The position numbers and the translations under genes are program-made. A DNA stretch of 64,000 nucleotides, taken from IMG/VR virus record IMGVR_UViG_3300037119_005106, positions 1 to 64,000 of that record; one strand, given 5' to 3'. Of the stretch, positions 18,324 through 28,819 are shown piece by piece (positions within the stretch are counted from its first letter, which is position 1; each line of letters begins with the position of its first letter). The stretch comes from a virus. The notes under the pieces are model-generated. The model was given only the letters and a program-made list of their open reading frames with translations. It was not told the DNA's origin and did no database searches.

Positions 18324-21300
18324 TTATTTATAAGATTGTCTAAAATAGTTTATAATGGAAAACAGTTTAATTTTAGTATTTGATACTGAATTTATCTCTA
18401 ATTCAAAAGAACACCATTCCCCTCTTAAATCATCATAATCATCTGGATTCTTAGCAGGGAAGGTATGAAGTCCTTCTCTGATTTTATACCAGTGGTGCGT
18501 TCCGGGAACAACTCTTGTTTGCCCTAACGAAGTTATGAAAGTAGTCTTTAATAAAGGATAATTTGTACTTAAAATAACTCCAAGACCTTTATTGATTTTT
18601 GTTTCAAAAAAATCTGGAGCTGAAATAACTTTTAATTTTAAGTTTTTCTGAGATTCAAATAACTCCAATTCATTACCACTATTCAATTCTCCTAGTTTCT
18701 GAGAGGATTCATAAGGAGCAATTACTTTGTTTTGAAACATAAAATACAAATCATTATTGTATTCTATTTTACCATTAAAAACTTCCAACAACTCATTGTA
18801 TGAAACAACAAAGTTAATATCATTTTTGGTTCTAAAACGTATATTGGTTTCTTTAAATTCATCATCATAATATCCTTCAGCAGAAACAACATCATTGTCT
18901 TTAAACATTCTCAATATTTCTAAAGCCAAAAAATTATCAACCAATAAAGGTTTTACTATTTTAACGATTTCTTTTTTCAAATCATCATAAAACACAAATC
19001 CAAAAGGACTTTCAATTATAGCCCTTCTAAAAGACGTTCCGTAATCGCTAAGTACTTCATGTCCACTTATTGATTTTCCATCGCCTTGAGCAATCTGAAT
19101 AGCCGAACCACCCTTATCTGGAGTTATAAACGATCTTTCATCTATAAGTATTTTAGAAGTTTGCAATCCTTGAACAGCATAGATTTCATCTTTGTATTTT
19201 ATGATGTTTAAAACAGAACCTTTGTTCTTATCCAATTCATAAAACTCATTTGTAGAAAACTTAGACCAAGCATCAATACTATCTCCATTCAACTTAGTAT
19301 TGGACACAGCAATCACATTATTTAGAATAGGCTCATCTTTAAAATCATAAGGAACAGGAATAGATTTTCTTAAATCATTTTCTTGAAGATATCCAGAATT
19401 ATAAAGTTCTTCATATTTAAAATCAATACTACTACTGAATAAATAGAATTCTTCTGAATTGGCTAATCTTGGCTCGATAGTACTTTCTAATACAACACTA
19501 TAACACCAAGCGTTGTATTTATTGTATTGATATCTTCTTTCATCTTCATTACCACCATGACCAGGAAAGTTATCCCAATGCATACCAATTGAAACAGGAG
19601 TTTGAGAACCTCTATAAGAACTTTTGTTTCTTAGATAAAGACTGCAATAACTATCTCCTTCAACATAAAATATTTGAGAAACAACTAATTCTTTAGTAAC
19701 TGGAATAACATCACTCAAAGGAATGTATTCATTTGAAGCATAAGCAAATTCTGTTCGACCACCATAAATAGAATCTTGGATATTTCTTTTTAGATTAGAA
19801 ACAATATAGGAATCACGGCCATATAAAGAATCTTCATTTCTATATCCCCAATCACCAAAATTAACTCTACTTTTTATAAGATATTGCCTTTGAGAAATAT
19901 TAGTTTCGTTGAAGAAATTGAACTTTGTTTTTATAAAAACACTTTTTCTTCCACCAGCAATATTATTTACTCTAAAAATTGTTTGCTCTCTATTATTTCC
20001 ACTTCTTGCAGAACCACAATAAAACCATCCTGGACAACCTAAAGTAAACGCATGATTTGCATAATCAAAAGTATCATTGAATTTATATCCAGACAATATT
20101 TGTCCTTCTCCTATTTCAGAAGCTTTATCAATTTCATAAACATTACCAGAACTTGGTGTATTTTGGAAACTAGTATAAGATCTTCTTCTTAAAAGATTTG
20201 AAAAAACACTAACATTTACATAAAAAGGTCTTGTTTTGGAATCTCCAGCCAATAAGTTAGATGGTATTTTTTGAGAAAATTTTGGACCGCCAAAAGGAAC
20301 AGGCCCATTAAAATTAGAGCCACCATCAGAATAATAAGCCATACAACCTGGATTGTCACGATCATATCCACATGTTGCTTCGTTATAACCACCAAGAATA
20401 TTATATCTATCATGATCGGTAGATATTGATTCAATGTATTCTAACTGACATGAACTAGCTAACTTTGAAGATATTTTATTGTGAACAAAATCAGGACTAT
20501 CAAAGTAAAAAGATTTTCTATTAGTAATTACAAGTCCAGAATTATTACTTGCATTATTCATATTAGGATCGGTATCAAAATTTAATATACCTCTATGGTC
20601 ATAAACTGGACCTCCATTACTAGGCAACGCCCATTTGTCTACCATTTCAGGTTCAAAACCTAAGTTTTCATCAGGACCACCCAAATTTCCAAAATTAACT
20701 ATTCTTTCTAATGGACCAGAAATACCTTGCGCTAAAATCGTTCTATTGTTTTCATTACGCTCAACATATACGATTTGATAAGAATCTATTTCTTTGGAGA
20801 ACTCACAATTAATACGAACATCAAATTGAAGTTCTATCTTTTCAGCATACATTTCATTACCTACAACACTCCAATTTTTATAGATATCAGAATTTAAAAT
20901 AATATTACCTGTTTCATCAAGTTCCCTTTTTACTTGACCGATATCAGGTATTTTCAAATCTCCAAGAATGATAGTAAACAATCTATTTCCATTCTTATAA
21001 CACTGAATTCCTAATCGATATATCTCCCCTTTCATTACACACTTACGAAGAGAAGGTTCTTTGATTTGTAAAGGTTTTGAACCACTTACCATCCAATCTG
21101 TATTTTTTGAAAGAACATTCTCTTTAACACTATGCATAGTAACTTTCACACCATTACCATTATACCATCCATTAGATACACCACCGTAAACTAAAGAAGC
21201 GTTTTTTGCCGCATCAGTTGTCGGCCAAGGAAAACTTCTTTTCTCAGTATCATTTTCTAAATCAATAATAACTTGATTGGTTGAAAAGGTCAAAATGTAA

Positions 21301-23024
21301 TTGTAGAAATCTGTAATTACCAATTCATCAATTGGCTCAAACAATATTTTAGAACTGGAAAGTCTTATTTTAAGATTTGGAAATTTTGTATTAAAATCAA
21401 CATCTTCTTGACATACTAACAAAAATGCAGCAATTTCCTCAATACGATTAACGTATTTATAAGAGATATCAGAAATAGAAAGTTCATAGGATTCAGAAGT
21501 AAGACTATTGAATAACTTCATGCTAAAATTACCAAAAACCTCTATTTTACGATACAATCTTCTTTGAACATAAAAGAATGATTGTGTAAAATTATTATTG
21601 ATTAAATTGTATTTAACAGGATCCGGATTAAGCAAACAGTCATGCGTTTCTCCTAAATGAGAAAAACCAGCCAAAGCAAAATCCAAAGCAACATTTTTGG
21701 AATTAATAAATGAAGGATCATTACGTAAAGAAGACGCAATAAGTTTATTGTTTTTTGTTGTAAAATCAGAATTATATTTCCATGTAATAGAATTGGCATA
21801 GATATCAGCTAAAGTAACATTTTCTTTAAACTCAGGTTCAGAACCAACATGTTCAAAAGAAACTATAGCATCAATCTTTTTCTTTCCAATAACACGAATA
21901 GCGCTAGGAACATCCTTTGCTTCATACTCAATAGCAACTAATTGTACTTCTTTAAAGTTTTTATAATCCGGAATATAACATTCAATAATTACAGATTTAT
22001 TAGTGGACTCACTAATATCTCCACCCTTGAGTTCATTACCACTTCCTTCAGTTATTTTTAAACCTCTTGATAAAGCAGAGAAGTCTGTTATCTGACCATT
22101 TTCAGTAATCAATCTCATTACATAAAAAACAGTCATTGCTTTTAAACTTCCATTTTCTTGAACTGATTTTACTCTTGGATTCAATAAAGTACCAGTTGGA
22201 GAAATATTAAAATCATTAGCTTTTCTTGTTGAAAGTTTTGGATCCTTAACATTTACAACTCTTGAGTAATTGTAGTAGTCGGTAAAATAAACTCTTTTGT
22301 AACTTGCGTTTTCATCAACTCCTTCTGTACAAATTACAGCATCCATAGGAATATTCAAATAACCAACCCATAATTTTCTTCCAAGAAGTATTCCAGATGA
22401 ATTATACTTGAAAGACATAATAAAATCAGTTACATCGTCTTGATTGTTTATAGGTGGAGTAATTCCTTCAATCTCGCAAACAATAGGATTGGAAGGCATA
22501 TAGGTAAGTGTTTTAAATAATCCACCATAAGTAACATCAATTACTGTTGGTCCATCATCCTCAGTCATATTTTGACTAAAATCATCCTCATCAATTGGCT
22601 CAACAGGAACAGTAATAGTAGTTTCACTTTCTACAAAATGAGTAGAGAAAGGAATTCCGGTTACAGTATTTACATTGGAAACAATATTAAAATTATCAAC
22701 AACAACTTGTATAACTGTTTGTTCTTCTGTTTCTCCAACTTCAATTGGAAAAGTACTTTTACCAAAAACAATAAGTTCATCCTGAAAAGCATAATAACCG
22801 TTGTATTTTAATATCTGGTCATTATTGTAAACCATCTTAGAACCATTTACCGAAACGAAAGCTAATGTTCCATCCTCGCTATAAAGTCTACCATTCCAAG
22901 CATCAGCATATCCTTTAGGATTTTCAGCATGATTATCTAAGTCAACACTCCATCCCTTAGAAAATTGATGAATTTGAGCATCATTTAAATTAGGTATTTT
23001 TTTAGAATCATCTTCGGCGGCCAT
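18324..23024 (-). CDS. large tail protein (1566 aa), muzzle/stabilisation-type candidate
   Basis: A 1566-aa, beta-rich, Asn/Tyr/Ser-rich protein with no signal peptide and no catalytic motif. It starts MAAEDDSKKIPNLNDAQIHQFSKGW and has many short repeats of beta-strand-like composition, typical of phage tail tip or tail tube closing proteins. It has its own -7 box (23041-23048) just after a terminator, so it may start a sub-operon with the ejection genes downstream. crAss-like phages carry one very large tail protein beside the cargo genes, and the assignment rests on this position and size. Confidence 0.7.
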   Translation of the reverse strand: MAAEDDSKKIPNLNDAQIHQFSKGWSVDLDNHAENPKGYADAWNGRLYSEDGTLAFVSVNGSKMVYNNDQILKYNGYYAFQDELIVFGKSTFPIEVGETEEQTVIQVVVDNFNIVSNVNTVTGIPFSTHFVESETTITVPVEPIDEDDFSQNMTEDDGPTVIDVTYGGLFKTLTYMPSNPIVCEIEGITPPINNQDDVTDFIMSFKYNSSGILLGRKLWVGYLNIPMDAVICTEGVDENASYKRVYFTDYYNYSRVVNVKDPKLSTRKANDFNISPTGTLLNPRVKSVQENGSLKAMTVFYVMRLITENGQITDFSALSRGLKITEGSGNELKGGDISESTNKSVIIECYIPDYKNFKEVQLVAIEYEAKDVPSAIRVIGKKKIDAIVSFEHVGSEPEFKENVTLADIYANSITWKYNSDFTTKNNKLIASSLRNDPSFINSKNVALDFALAGFSHLGETHDCLLNPDPVKYNLINNNFTQSFFYVQRRLYRKIEVFGNFSMKLFNSLTSESYELSISDISYKYVNRIEEIAAFLLVCQEDVDFNTKFPNLKIRLSSSKILFEPIDELVITDFYNYILTFSTNQVIIDLENDTEKRSFPWPTTDAAKNASLVYGGVSNGWYNGNGVKVTMHSVKENVLSKNTDWMVSGSKPLQIKEPSLRKCVMKGEIYRLGIQCYKNGNRLFTIILGDLKIPDIGQVKRELDETGNIILNSDIYKNWSVVGNEMYAEKIELQFDVRINCEFSKEIDSYQIVYVERNENNRTILAQGISGPLERIVNFGNLGGPDENLGFEPEMVDKWALPSNGGPVYDHRGILNFDTDPNMNNASNNSGLVITNRKSFYFDSPDFVHNKISSKLASSCQLEYIESISTDHDRYNILGGYNEATCGYDRDNPGCMAYYSDGGSNFNGPVPFGGPKFSQKIPSNLLAGDSKTRPFYVNVSVFSNLLRRRSYTSFQNTPSSGNVYEIDKASEIGEGQILSGYKFNDTFDYANHAFTLGCPGWFYCGSARSGNNREQTIFRVNNIAGGRKSVFIKTKFNFFNETNISQRQYLIKSRVNFGDWGYRNEDSLYGRDSYIVSNLKRNIQDSIYGGRTEFAYASNEYIPLSDVIPVTKELVVSQIFYVEGDSYCSLYLRNKSSYRGSQTPVSIGMHWDNFPGHGGNEDERRYQYNKYNAWCYSVVLESTIEPRLANSEEFYLFSSSIDFKYEELYNSGYLQENDLRKSIPVPYDFKDEPILNNVIAVSNTKLNGDSIDAWSKFSTNEFYELDKNKGSVLNIIKYKDEIYAVQGLQTSKILIDERSFITPDKGGSAIQIAQGDGKSISGHEVLSDYGTSFRRAIIESPFGFVFYDDLKKEIVKIVKPLLVDNFLALEILRMFKDNDVVSAEGYYDDEFKETNIRFRTKNDINFVVSYNELLEVFNGKIEYNNDLYFMFQNKVIAPYESSQKLGELNSGNELELFESQKNLKLKVISAPDFFETKINKGLGVILSTNYPLLKTTFITSLGQTRVVPGTHHWYKIREGLHTFPAKNPDDYDDLRGEWCSFELEINSVSNTKIKLFSIINYFRQSYK

Positions 23025-23040
23025 AGCTATATATTTTCAA

Positions 23041-23048
23041 CAAATTTA
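23041..23048 (-). promoter_or_regulatory. -7 promoter box TAAATTTG
   Basis: On the minus strand the sequence reads TAAATTTG, matching the Bacteroidota -7 consensus TAnnTTTG. It lies 17 bases upstream of the 1566-aa tail gene start and directly behind a terminator. A clear -33 element is not visible. Confidence 0.45.
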
Positions 23049-23051
23049 AAC

Positions 23052-23080
23052 AAAAAAAACACACCGTTTAAAAGTGTGTT
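23052..23080 (-). terminator. terminator before the large tail gene
   Basis: On the minus strand a stem AACACAC/GTGTGTT is followed by a run of T (the A run at 23052-23059 on the plus strand). It overlaps the stop codon of the 80-aa gene by 2 bases and separates the lysis genes from the large tail gene. Confidence 0.7.
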
Positions 23081-23321
23081 ATAATTGTGTTTTAATAAGA
23101 TAGTAAGCCATTAATCTGTCAAAGTGAGGTTTAGCTATTAAAAGTCTTGCTCGGTTGTTAGCGTGTGTAGGTGGATCTACTTTGGGATATCTATCCACTA
23201 CCGCTATATGGCTTTTCAAAAATAGTGCTTCATCAATTATCGTATCATGCCTTGCCACTTTTACAGGTTGGTCAGACAATGTTAAATTCAATAAAGCTTC
23301 TTTTAGTTGTGGCCAAGTCAT
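23079..23321 (-). CDS. hypothetical protein, 80 aa
   Basis: A small soluble protein starting MTWPQLKEALLNLTLSDQPVKVARHD, with a conserved-looking His/Asp pattern and no membrane segment. The family is not recognised. It sits 38 bases after the spanin-like gene and ends in a terminator, making it the last gene of the fibre/lysis segment. Confidence 0.6.
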   Translation of the reverse strand: MTWPQLKEALLNLTLSDQPVKVARHDTIIDEALFLKSHIAVVDRYPKVDPPTHANNRARLLIAKPHFDRLMAYYLIKTQL

Positions 23322-23359
23322 ATAGAAATTGTTTACTACAAATCTACAATATTTTTTGA

Positions 23360-24034
23360 TTATTTAACTATTAGAAATCCAGTTGCTATAATGGCTGCTG
23401 CAGCCACACCTTGCCAAACTGTTTTCTTTGTCTTTTCTTTCCTGACTGCCTTTTCTGTATTCTTTATAATATCCTTCTGCTTATTACTTATGCTATCGTA
23501 TTCAGAAACTACTTTTCCAAAATTGCTTATAATGGTATCTTTTACAACTCCTTTCTGCTCTTCTATATGGAGCTCGTCTTTTAATAATGAGTTTTCAGAA
23601 ACACAACCATCGTATTGTACAATCTCTATAATATTCTTTTTTGCAACATCATCAGATAGCGTAGTTCCGTATTGAGTGATTGTAATAGGTAATTTGTAGC
23701 GCTCTTGATAGAATTTTGCTATTTGCTTAGTATTTAGTCCTATTACTTTTTCAACCTCTCTATGAGTCTTATTTTCAACTTCTACTATTTTAACCTTTAC
23801 CTTTTGCTTTATCTTATTCAAAGAATCTAATTTTACCAATAAATTCTCGTTCTTATTCAGTAAAGAAGAAACCCGATGCTCTCCATCAACAACTTCTTTC
23901 TTGAGTAATTTATTAGTGAGCTCTAATTCTTTTCTACCATTACAACTTCCAATAAGCAACAAGGAAAGAAGAAAGATTATAATATATGGCACAATTCTAC
24001 TCCAATCAATTTTGTATATATTAAACTGTTCCAT
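23360..24034 (-). CDS. spanin-like membrane protein with coiled coil
   Basis: A 224-aa protein. The N-terminal membrane anchor (residues ~13-30) ends in a Cys (LLLIGSC), followed by a long charged coiled-coil region (~35-110), a mixed periplasmic part, and a second apolar stretch at the very C-terminus (~206-222). Anchors at both ends around a coiled coil fit a unimolecular spanin that bridges inner and outer membranes in Gram-negative hosts, although the first anchor looks like a TM or lipoprotein signal. It sits 1 base after the amidase, completing a holin - amidase - spanin lysis cassette (context inference). Confidence 0.6.
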   Translation of the reverse strand: MEQFNIYKIDWSRIVPYIIIFLLSLLLIGSCNGRKELELTNKLLKKEVVDGEHRVSSLLNKNENLLVKLDSLNKIKQKVKVKIVEVENKTHREVEKVIGLNTKQIAKFYQERYKLPITITQYGTTLSDDVAKKNIIEIVQYDGCVSENSLLKDELHIEEQKGVVKDTIISNFGKVVSEYDSISNKQKDIIKNTEKAVRKEKTKKTVWQGVAAAAIIATGFLIVK

Positions 24035-24035
24035 A

Positions 24036-24584
24036 TTAAATCATGTTTTCGTAACGTTGAATAATCTCTGCATGTGCTATAGCCAATTTATGCTTATTGG
24101 AATGATAGAGTTTCAAATCGTTTGCATTGGAGATAAAACAAAGTTCTTGTAGTGCAACAATACCTAATTCTCTCATCAATCCTAAACGCCCTCTATGGCT
24201 TTCTGATTCGGCTTTAACACCACGATTCTTGATACCAAGAATTGAAGAGGTTGTATCAGCCAACTCTTTACCAAAAGCTTTGTCTAATCTGTCAGCATCA
24301 TCCCCAACTAATGAAGTTGTTCCGGTTGCTGTTGGTGAATCCGCAGCATCAAAATGATATTCTATTACTACCGAACCACTACCAGTTTTAATACGTTCCA
24401 GATACGTTCCAAGACGCTCGTCATCTTTATCCTGAATTACTTTAACACCTCTTCTAAGAAGGTCTGTTATTACCAAATCACGAAACTCTACTGTTAGGTC
24501 TGCTTCATGATATCCATTTCCAATTGCTCCTGGATCTGGTTTAATTCCTTTTGGGTTATGCCCCGCACTAGCAAATACTGTCAT
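24036..24584 (-). CDS. N-acetylmuramoyl-L-alanine amidase (Amidase_3), endolysin
   Basis: A 182-aa single-domain zinc amidase that cuts the bond between MurNAc and the stem peptide. The family ligands are visible: His9 in SAGHN, Glu27 in YHEADL and His77 in EYHFDA. The catalytic Glu147 lies in LQELCFISN. The length equals a bare catalytic domain, with no wall-binding module and no signal peptide, so export must rely on the neighbouring holin-like protein. It starts 5 bases after that gene. Confidence 0.92.
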   Translation of the reverse strand: MTVFASAGHNPKGIKPDPGAIGNGYHEADLTVEFRDLVITDLLRRGVKVIQDKDDERLGTYLERIKTGSGSVVIEYHFDAADSPTATGTTSLVGDDADRLDKAFGKELADTTSSILGIKNRGVKAESESHRGRLGLMRELGIVALQELCFISNANDLKLYHSNKHKLAIAHAEIIQRYENMI

Positions 24585-24589
24585 AATTA

Positions 24590-25276
24590 TTATTTTATTG
24601 GTTCTTGTTCTTTTTCTTCTACTTCTTCATCAAATCCATCATCTTTCTCTTTCTTTAAAAAAGCAGCTAGTCTTGGTTCAAACATACTTTCTACTATGGG
24701 AAAGATGGGTGGTTTTTTACCATAAACATATTCTATATTTCTACCAATGGATTTAAAATCATAATACCAGAAAAAAGCTATTGGCGCTTTAACAACTACT
24801 CCTGATGCAAAGCCCATAAGAACAGCAATAGAACTATCGTCTTTTTGATACTCCATTATGTGATTGGCGCAGAATAAATAGAAGATAAGCGTTAAGCATT
24901 TGAAGAAGGTAAATAATAGTTTCTTTGAATTAAATTGATATCCTCTGTATAGCCGAATAAACCTTGCTCTATTTGGATCATCTGATTCTAATCGCTTTGC
25001 TTTTCTGTAATAAGTATGTGATTTTTTAATCGACCTCTGGACTCCAAATACAGCATCAATGAGAACAGTTCCTATAACAATCAATAGAATAAAATTAGAT
25101 ACTCCAAAATACTCTCGTTCATAAAAAGTAGACAAACACTGATGAATAGTAGCTAGACTAACTGTTTTAAAATACAAATCAAAATCATTGGCCGACACAA
25201 GTATATTCACCTTTTTTATATAAAGATGAATTGGTTTAAAATATGTCGTAAAGCAAGTGTACATAAATAACGTCAT
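24590..25276 (-). CDS. putative holin
   Basis: A 228-aa protein with three or four predicted membrane segments (about residues 60-78, 120-140, 150-175) separated by basic loops such as RSIKKSHTYYRKAKRL, and an acidic, Lys/Glu-rich C-terminal tail. This arrangement and the position directly upstream of the endolysin gene support a holin that opens the inner membrane. The N-terminal ~40 residues are atypical, and a later start is possible. Confidence 0.65.
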   Translation of the reverse strand: MTLFMYTCFTTYFKPIHLYIKKVNILVSANDFDLYFKTVSLATIHQCLSTFYEREYFGVSNFILLIVIGTVLIDAVFGVQRSIKKSHTYYRKAKRLESDDPNRARFIRLYRGYQFNSKKLLFTFFKCLTLIFYLFCANHIMEYQKDDSSIAVLMGFASGVVVKAPIAFFWYYDFKSIGRNIEYVYGKKPPIFPIVESMFEPRLAAFLKKEKDDGFDEEVEEKEQEPIK

Positions 25277-25348
25277 TAGATACTATTATTTTTCTGATTA
25301 TTAATTGGTTTAAAGTTAGGTATTATTTTTTAATATTTAATTAAACAG
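25277..25348 (-). other. AT-rich spacer before the holin gene
   Basis: A 72-base AT-rich gap between the beta-propeller gene and the holin-like gene. No terminator hairpin and no exact TAnnTTTG box was found on the minus strand. Confidence 0.3.
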
Positions 25349-26179
25349 TTATTTCCAATTCCATTCTACAAACCTGACAAGAGGTGAATTTGCCACAGTA
25401 TATAGTTTTTTACCATCATTTCTAAACCACAACCCTAAAATTGCACCAAACTGTGATCTGTTTTCTGTTCTAAAAAGAGTTAGTGTTGACACATCCCAAG
25501 GAGTGGAGGCTTTGTACTGTTTTATTACTTGTATAGCACTGGGTAAATAAAAATTAATACCGTCAGGTGAAATCCTAATATCTTGAAAAGTTGTACTGTC
25601 TGCGGATAAATCTTTAGATGTTATTAATGTTTTCGTAGAAACGTCCCATGCCGTACTTAGAGAGTAACTGTACATAGTGGTGGCGGTCATAATGAATAGC
25701 AATGTTCCATTACTATTAAACTCTATTCCTCTACCATTTGCAGGAATACTAGTTGTTTCCGCTGTTGTTTTAACAGAAACATCCCATGCAGTAGTTAAAT
25801 TAAAAGCTTGTATTAAATTCGATGTAATATTTACTAGATATAATTTTGTACCGTCATTTTTTAAAGTTAATCCTTGCTGACTTCCTGTTTGACTTTTGTT
25901 TATATAATTAAGTGTACGGGTTGATATATCCCAAGGTATGCTTAAATCTCCTTGTGATAGCTCATTGTTGTCCGCACAAGTGTAAACTCTAGTGCCGTCA
26001 GGTTTAAAAAAAATACCTGATTTCCTTTGTGATTCTGTACCAGCTGTAATTTCAAGACCAGCTTTAACAACTAAATTAATAAGATTCCAAGTAGCTTTAA
26101 ACAGATATGGGTTTACTAGATTCATTTGTCTATATTTTTTGTAAACATTATAGATCGGATTAATTAATTTCTCTCCCAT
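25349..26179 (-). CDS. beta-propeller repeat protein, probable tail fibre tip/receptor binder
   Basis: A 276-aa protein whose residues ~60-270 hold about five repeats of ~45 residues. Each contains a core like TAWDVSTKT followed by ...F..DGTKLYL. This is the pattern of beta-propeller blades (strands ending in PDGTKLY). Phages use such propellers at fibre tips for receptor contact. The gene overlaps the preceding fibre-region gene by 16 bases, which supports translational coupling. The host receptor is unknown. Confidence 0.7.
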   Translation of the reverse strand: MGEKLINPIYNVYKKYRQMNLVNPYLFKATWNLINLVVKAGLEITAGTESQRKSGIFFKPDGTRVYTCADNNELSQGDLSIPWDISTRTLNYINKSQTGSQQGLTLKNDGTKLYLVNITSNLIQAFNLTTAWDVSVKTTAETTSIPANGRGIEFNSNGTLLFIMTATTMYSYSLSTAWDVSTKTLITSKDLSADSTTFQDIRISPDGINFYLPSAIQVIKQYKASTPWDVSTLTLFRTENRSQFGAILGLWFRNDGKKLYTVANSPLVRFVEWNWK

Positions 26180-26715
26180 CCTTCATCAATATTAGGTTCT
26201 TGACCATTTGTAACTTGAAGGACTTTTATGTTTCTTGTGTCAAGATTTTTAGCAAGCTTTACATTGATAGATGATAATTTATTTAAATGCGCTTGCTCTT
26301 CATCTGTTAAAGCAATATTTGAAGCTTCTTTACGAACACTATTAATCATAAACAACGTTTCGTCTTTATGTACGGATTCACTCCAAATAGAAGCATTTGC
26401 ATCTTTTTCAGCATTTTCAATTGCCATTACAATCTCCGCATTAGGTCGTTTGATTGGATTGTAGGTGATTCTATACTCTCTTAATCCTGGATAAGATGGA
26501 TGTTGTCCAAATTCTAGCAAATGCTCCAAGTCAGGAAGATTAGTTTGAAGAAGAAAAATTCTAGAATCATAATCTGGTTCAGGATAAGGAATGTTTTTTA
26601 CCAACCATTCATAATCGGGATCAATTCCCTCAACCGGAAGCATATCTTCGCGAGGATATAAATCGTGTTTAATAATTTCTTTTGTGCTTTTACGAACTAA
26701 AACTGATGGTACCAT
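26164..26715 (-). CDS. hypothetical tail-fibre region protein, 183 aa
   Basis: A soluble protein starting MVPSVLVRKSTKEIIKHDLYPRED, rich in Asn/Glu/Pro. The N-terminal half looks like a beta-strand phage fibre connector (EYRITYNPIKRPNAEIVMAI); the C-terminal half is helical. It is located between the 690-aa fibre-like protein and the beta-propeller protein. A fibre-attachment or chaperone role is possible but only by context. Confidence 0.55.
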   Translation of the reverse strand: MVPSVLVRKSTKEIIKHDLYPREDMLPVEGIDPDYEWLVKNIPYPEPDYDSRIFLLQTNLPDLEHLLEFGQHPSYPGLREYRITYNPIKRPNAEIVMAIENAEKDANASIWSESVHKDETLFMINSVRKEASNIALTDEEQAHLNKLSSINVKLAKNLDTRNIKVLQVTNGQEPNIDEGWERN

Positions 26716-26735
26716 ATTTGTTTTTTATTAATTAG

Positions 26736-28808
26736 TTAAACTTTTTTTCCTATGAATAATATTTTCAAACCTGCTCCAGCAACTCCACTACCTATTTGAG
26801 TTACACTTACTATAATCTCTGAATCATTTGCTAAATTAACATCAGAGATTACAGCCGGAACCGCTGCCGTAACACTTGTTTTCTCTGTAGCATCAATGCT
26901 TAGCAATGTACTAAATATTGACACACCATTTTCTTTTACATTAACAATTAAACTAGATACTGTTGGAGCTGTATTAAGACTTGTTCTTACCTCAGATAAA
27001 GTCATAGCAAATGGAACTCTAAATGTTATTACATCACCTACCATTAAAGGAGAAAACTCATCGCTACACGCATAAGCAATCTCTGTTTTTGAAAGAGGAT
27101 CGCTAGTTGATAAATTACCTGATGAATCGGCTACAACAACTCTACTGCCAGTTCCAGCAAGATTAGGAACATTAAGACTTCCGTCTTTATTTACTTTTAC
27201 TTTTATAGAAATAGTACCGTCAGAATTTCTAGTTGCAAAATTCATTGAAACAGCATTGGTATTGGTTCTTTCGTCAGGCGTATCAATATAAGCAACTTCA
27301 ACACTATTGGAAGCGAACCAAGACAATCTTCTGCTTTTTGGTGATGCAGTTGTGCCATCACTATCAACCATTATTCCTAATACAGAACCAAGACTACGTA
27401 TTAAAAACTTAGACAAATTAAATATATTGGTACCAATAGAGATTCCGCCATATCTAAAAATATGGTTTGTTTTATTATTTCCCGCATCTACTTCCGGTCC
27501 AGCCAAAAGAAAATTTGATATTTCAGAAGTAATTACTTCAGGTTCATAAAGACTAGTAGAAGAATTATAAACCCAAGTTGAATTATTATTACCTATATAT
27601 AAATTTTGACTATCTAATCTTAATGAATCATCATTTACAGTAGGAGGATTATTTAAATCAAATATTGTTGCTGAAAGAGAGTTTGGATTTGTGAAATTGA
27701 AAAAAACATTTTTAGCATATGTTTTTGGTATCTTATCCAATTCTTCCTCTAGACCTTCTATATCTGAAATAGTATTTCTTAGAATACCAACGAAACATAA
27801 AAAATAACTATTCCAAGCCGTTTGTCTTGCTTTGAAATGAGCTATTTCTTTATACTTCATAACAAGATCTTTCCCTTCAGTAAAAGCAAATTTATACGCT
27901 CCACCAGAAAAAGGAGAACTATAATCATATATTGTAAAAGGAGCACCAGTATAGTTGAAAACATAAAAATCTTTCCATTCATACATTTCATCCAAACCTT
28001 CGTCAATAATATTTACCCCTCCTAAACTTGTTGCCCCTCCAGCTATTTGGATTAAAGATTTTTCGGTAGGAATATCAACAAAAGGAACATGTCCATAACT
28101 AACAGGAAAATCAAAAATAATTCCACCTTTTGAAGTTTTAGTTATATAATTGTCACCAATTATAGGCATAATAGGTTCACTAATACCGGTATCTGTTACT
28201 TTTACCCAAGTAGCATAAATTCCACCATTAGGAAGAACAGGAGCAAATGGTTCTCCTAAAGATTCTTCGCCAGATATCATATCAAAACTATTGCTTACAT
28301 TAGGAACAAAATAAACAAGTCTTGAGTAATCGGTTGATGACAAAGGAATAGTTATAGTTTCTTCAACAGGATTGCTATAAGGTATATTTGCTATTATCCA
28401 TTTCCATTCCGGATTAAAAACAATATCGTTACCCGTAACATAAGCTCCAGTAGCTTCTGTTATTTCATTGATAGTACTAAATAAATCCTTAGCTTCAGTA
28501 AGCTTGTAAAAATTATATTCTTTACCAGAGTAATTAACATCATCAACAATCCATCGAAGAGGATAAGTAAAATTCTGAGCAACAAGACCTACCTCTGCAA
28601 CAGTTCCTACTCTCCATTCCCATTTAGTATCTTCTTCTCTACAATGAACAATAAGTTTGTCATAATATGTAAAAGCTAGATTGTCATTAAGCCCTAAACT
28701 AGACAAAATACTTTCCGAAGGACTATACTTTATGTAATCTAATGGTATTTGTGCCGGAACAGATAAGCCGGTTTGTATATCAGTTTTATTAGGATTGCTG
28801 CTAGACAT
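26736..28808 (-). CDS. tail fibre/appendage protein, 690 aa
   Basis: A beta-rich protein with low-charge Ser/Thr/Asn-rich stretches. An N-terminal part (~1-330) has baseplate-like sequence. A central segment (YIGNNNSTWVYNSSTSLYEP) is typical of trimeric phage fibres, and a C-terminal Ser/Thr/Val-rich beta domain follows. The segment VPNLAGTGSRVVVADSSGNLS near 560-580 is a recurring phage tail-fibre motif. It sits in the fibre cluster. Receptor and fold are unproven. Confidence 0.7.
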   Translation of the reverse strand: MSSSNPNKTDIQTGLSVPAQIPLDYIKYSPSESILSSLGLNDNLAFTYYDKLIVHCREEDTKWEWRVGTVAEVGLVAQNFTYPLRWIVDDVNYSGKEYNFYKLTEAKDLFSTINEITEATGAYVTGNDIVFNPEWKWIIANIPYSNPVEETITIPLSSTDYSRLVYFVPNVSNSFDMISGEESLGEPFAPVLPNGGIYATWVKVTDTGISEPIMPIIGDNYITKTSKGGIIFDFPVSYGHVPFVDIPTEKSLIQIAGGATSLGGVNIIDEGLDEMYEWKDFYVFNYTGAPFTIYDYSSPFSGGAYKFAFTEGKDLVMKYKEIAHFKARQTAWNSYFLCFVGILRNTISDIEGLEEELDKIPKTYAKNVFFNFTNPNSLSATIFDLNNPPTVNDDSLRLDSQNLYIGNNNSTWVYNSSTSLYEPEVITSEISNFLLAGPEVDAGNNKTNHIFRYGGISIGTNIFNLSKFLIRSLGSVLGIMVDSDGTTASPKSRRLSWFASNSVEVAYIDTPDERTNTNAVSMNFATRNSDGTISIKVKVNKDGSLNVPNLAGTGSRVVVADSSGNLSTSDPLSKTEIAYACSDEFSPLMVGDVITFRVPFAMTLSEVRTSLNTAPTVSSLIVNVKENGVSIFSTLLSIDATEKTSVTAAVPAVISDVNLANDSEIIVSVTQIGSGVAGAGLKILFIGKKV

Positions 28809-28819
28809 ATCAGTTTTTG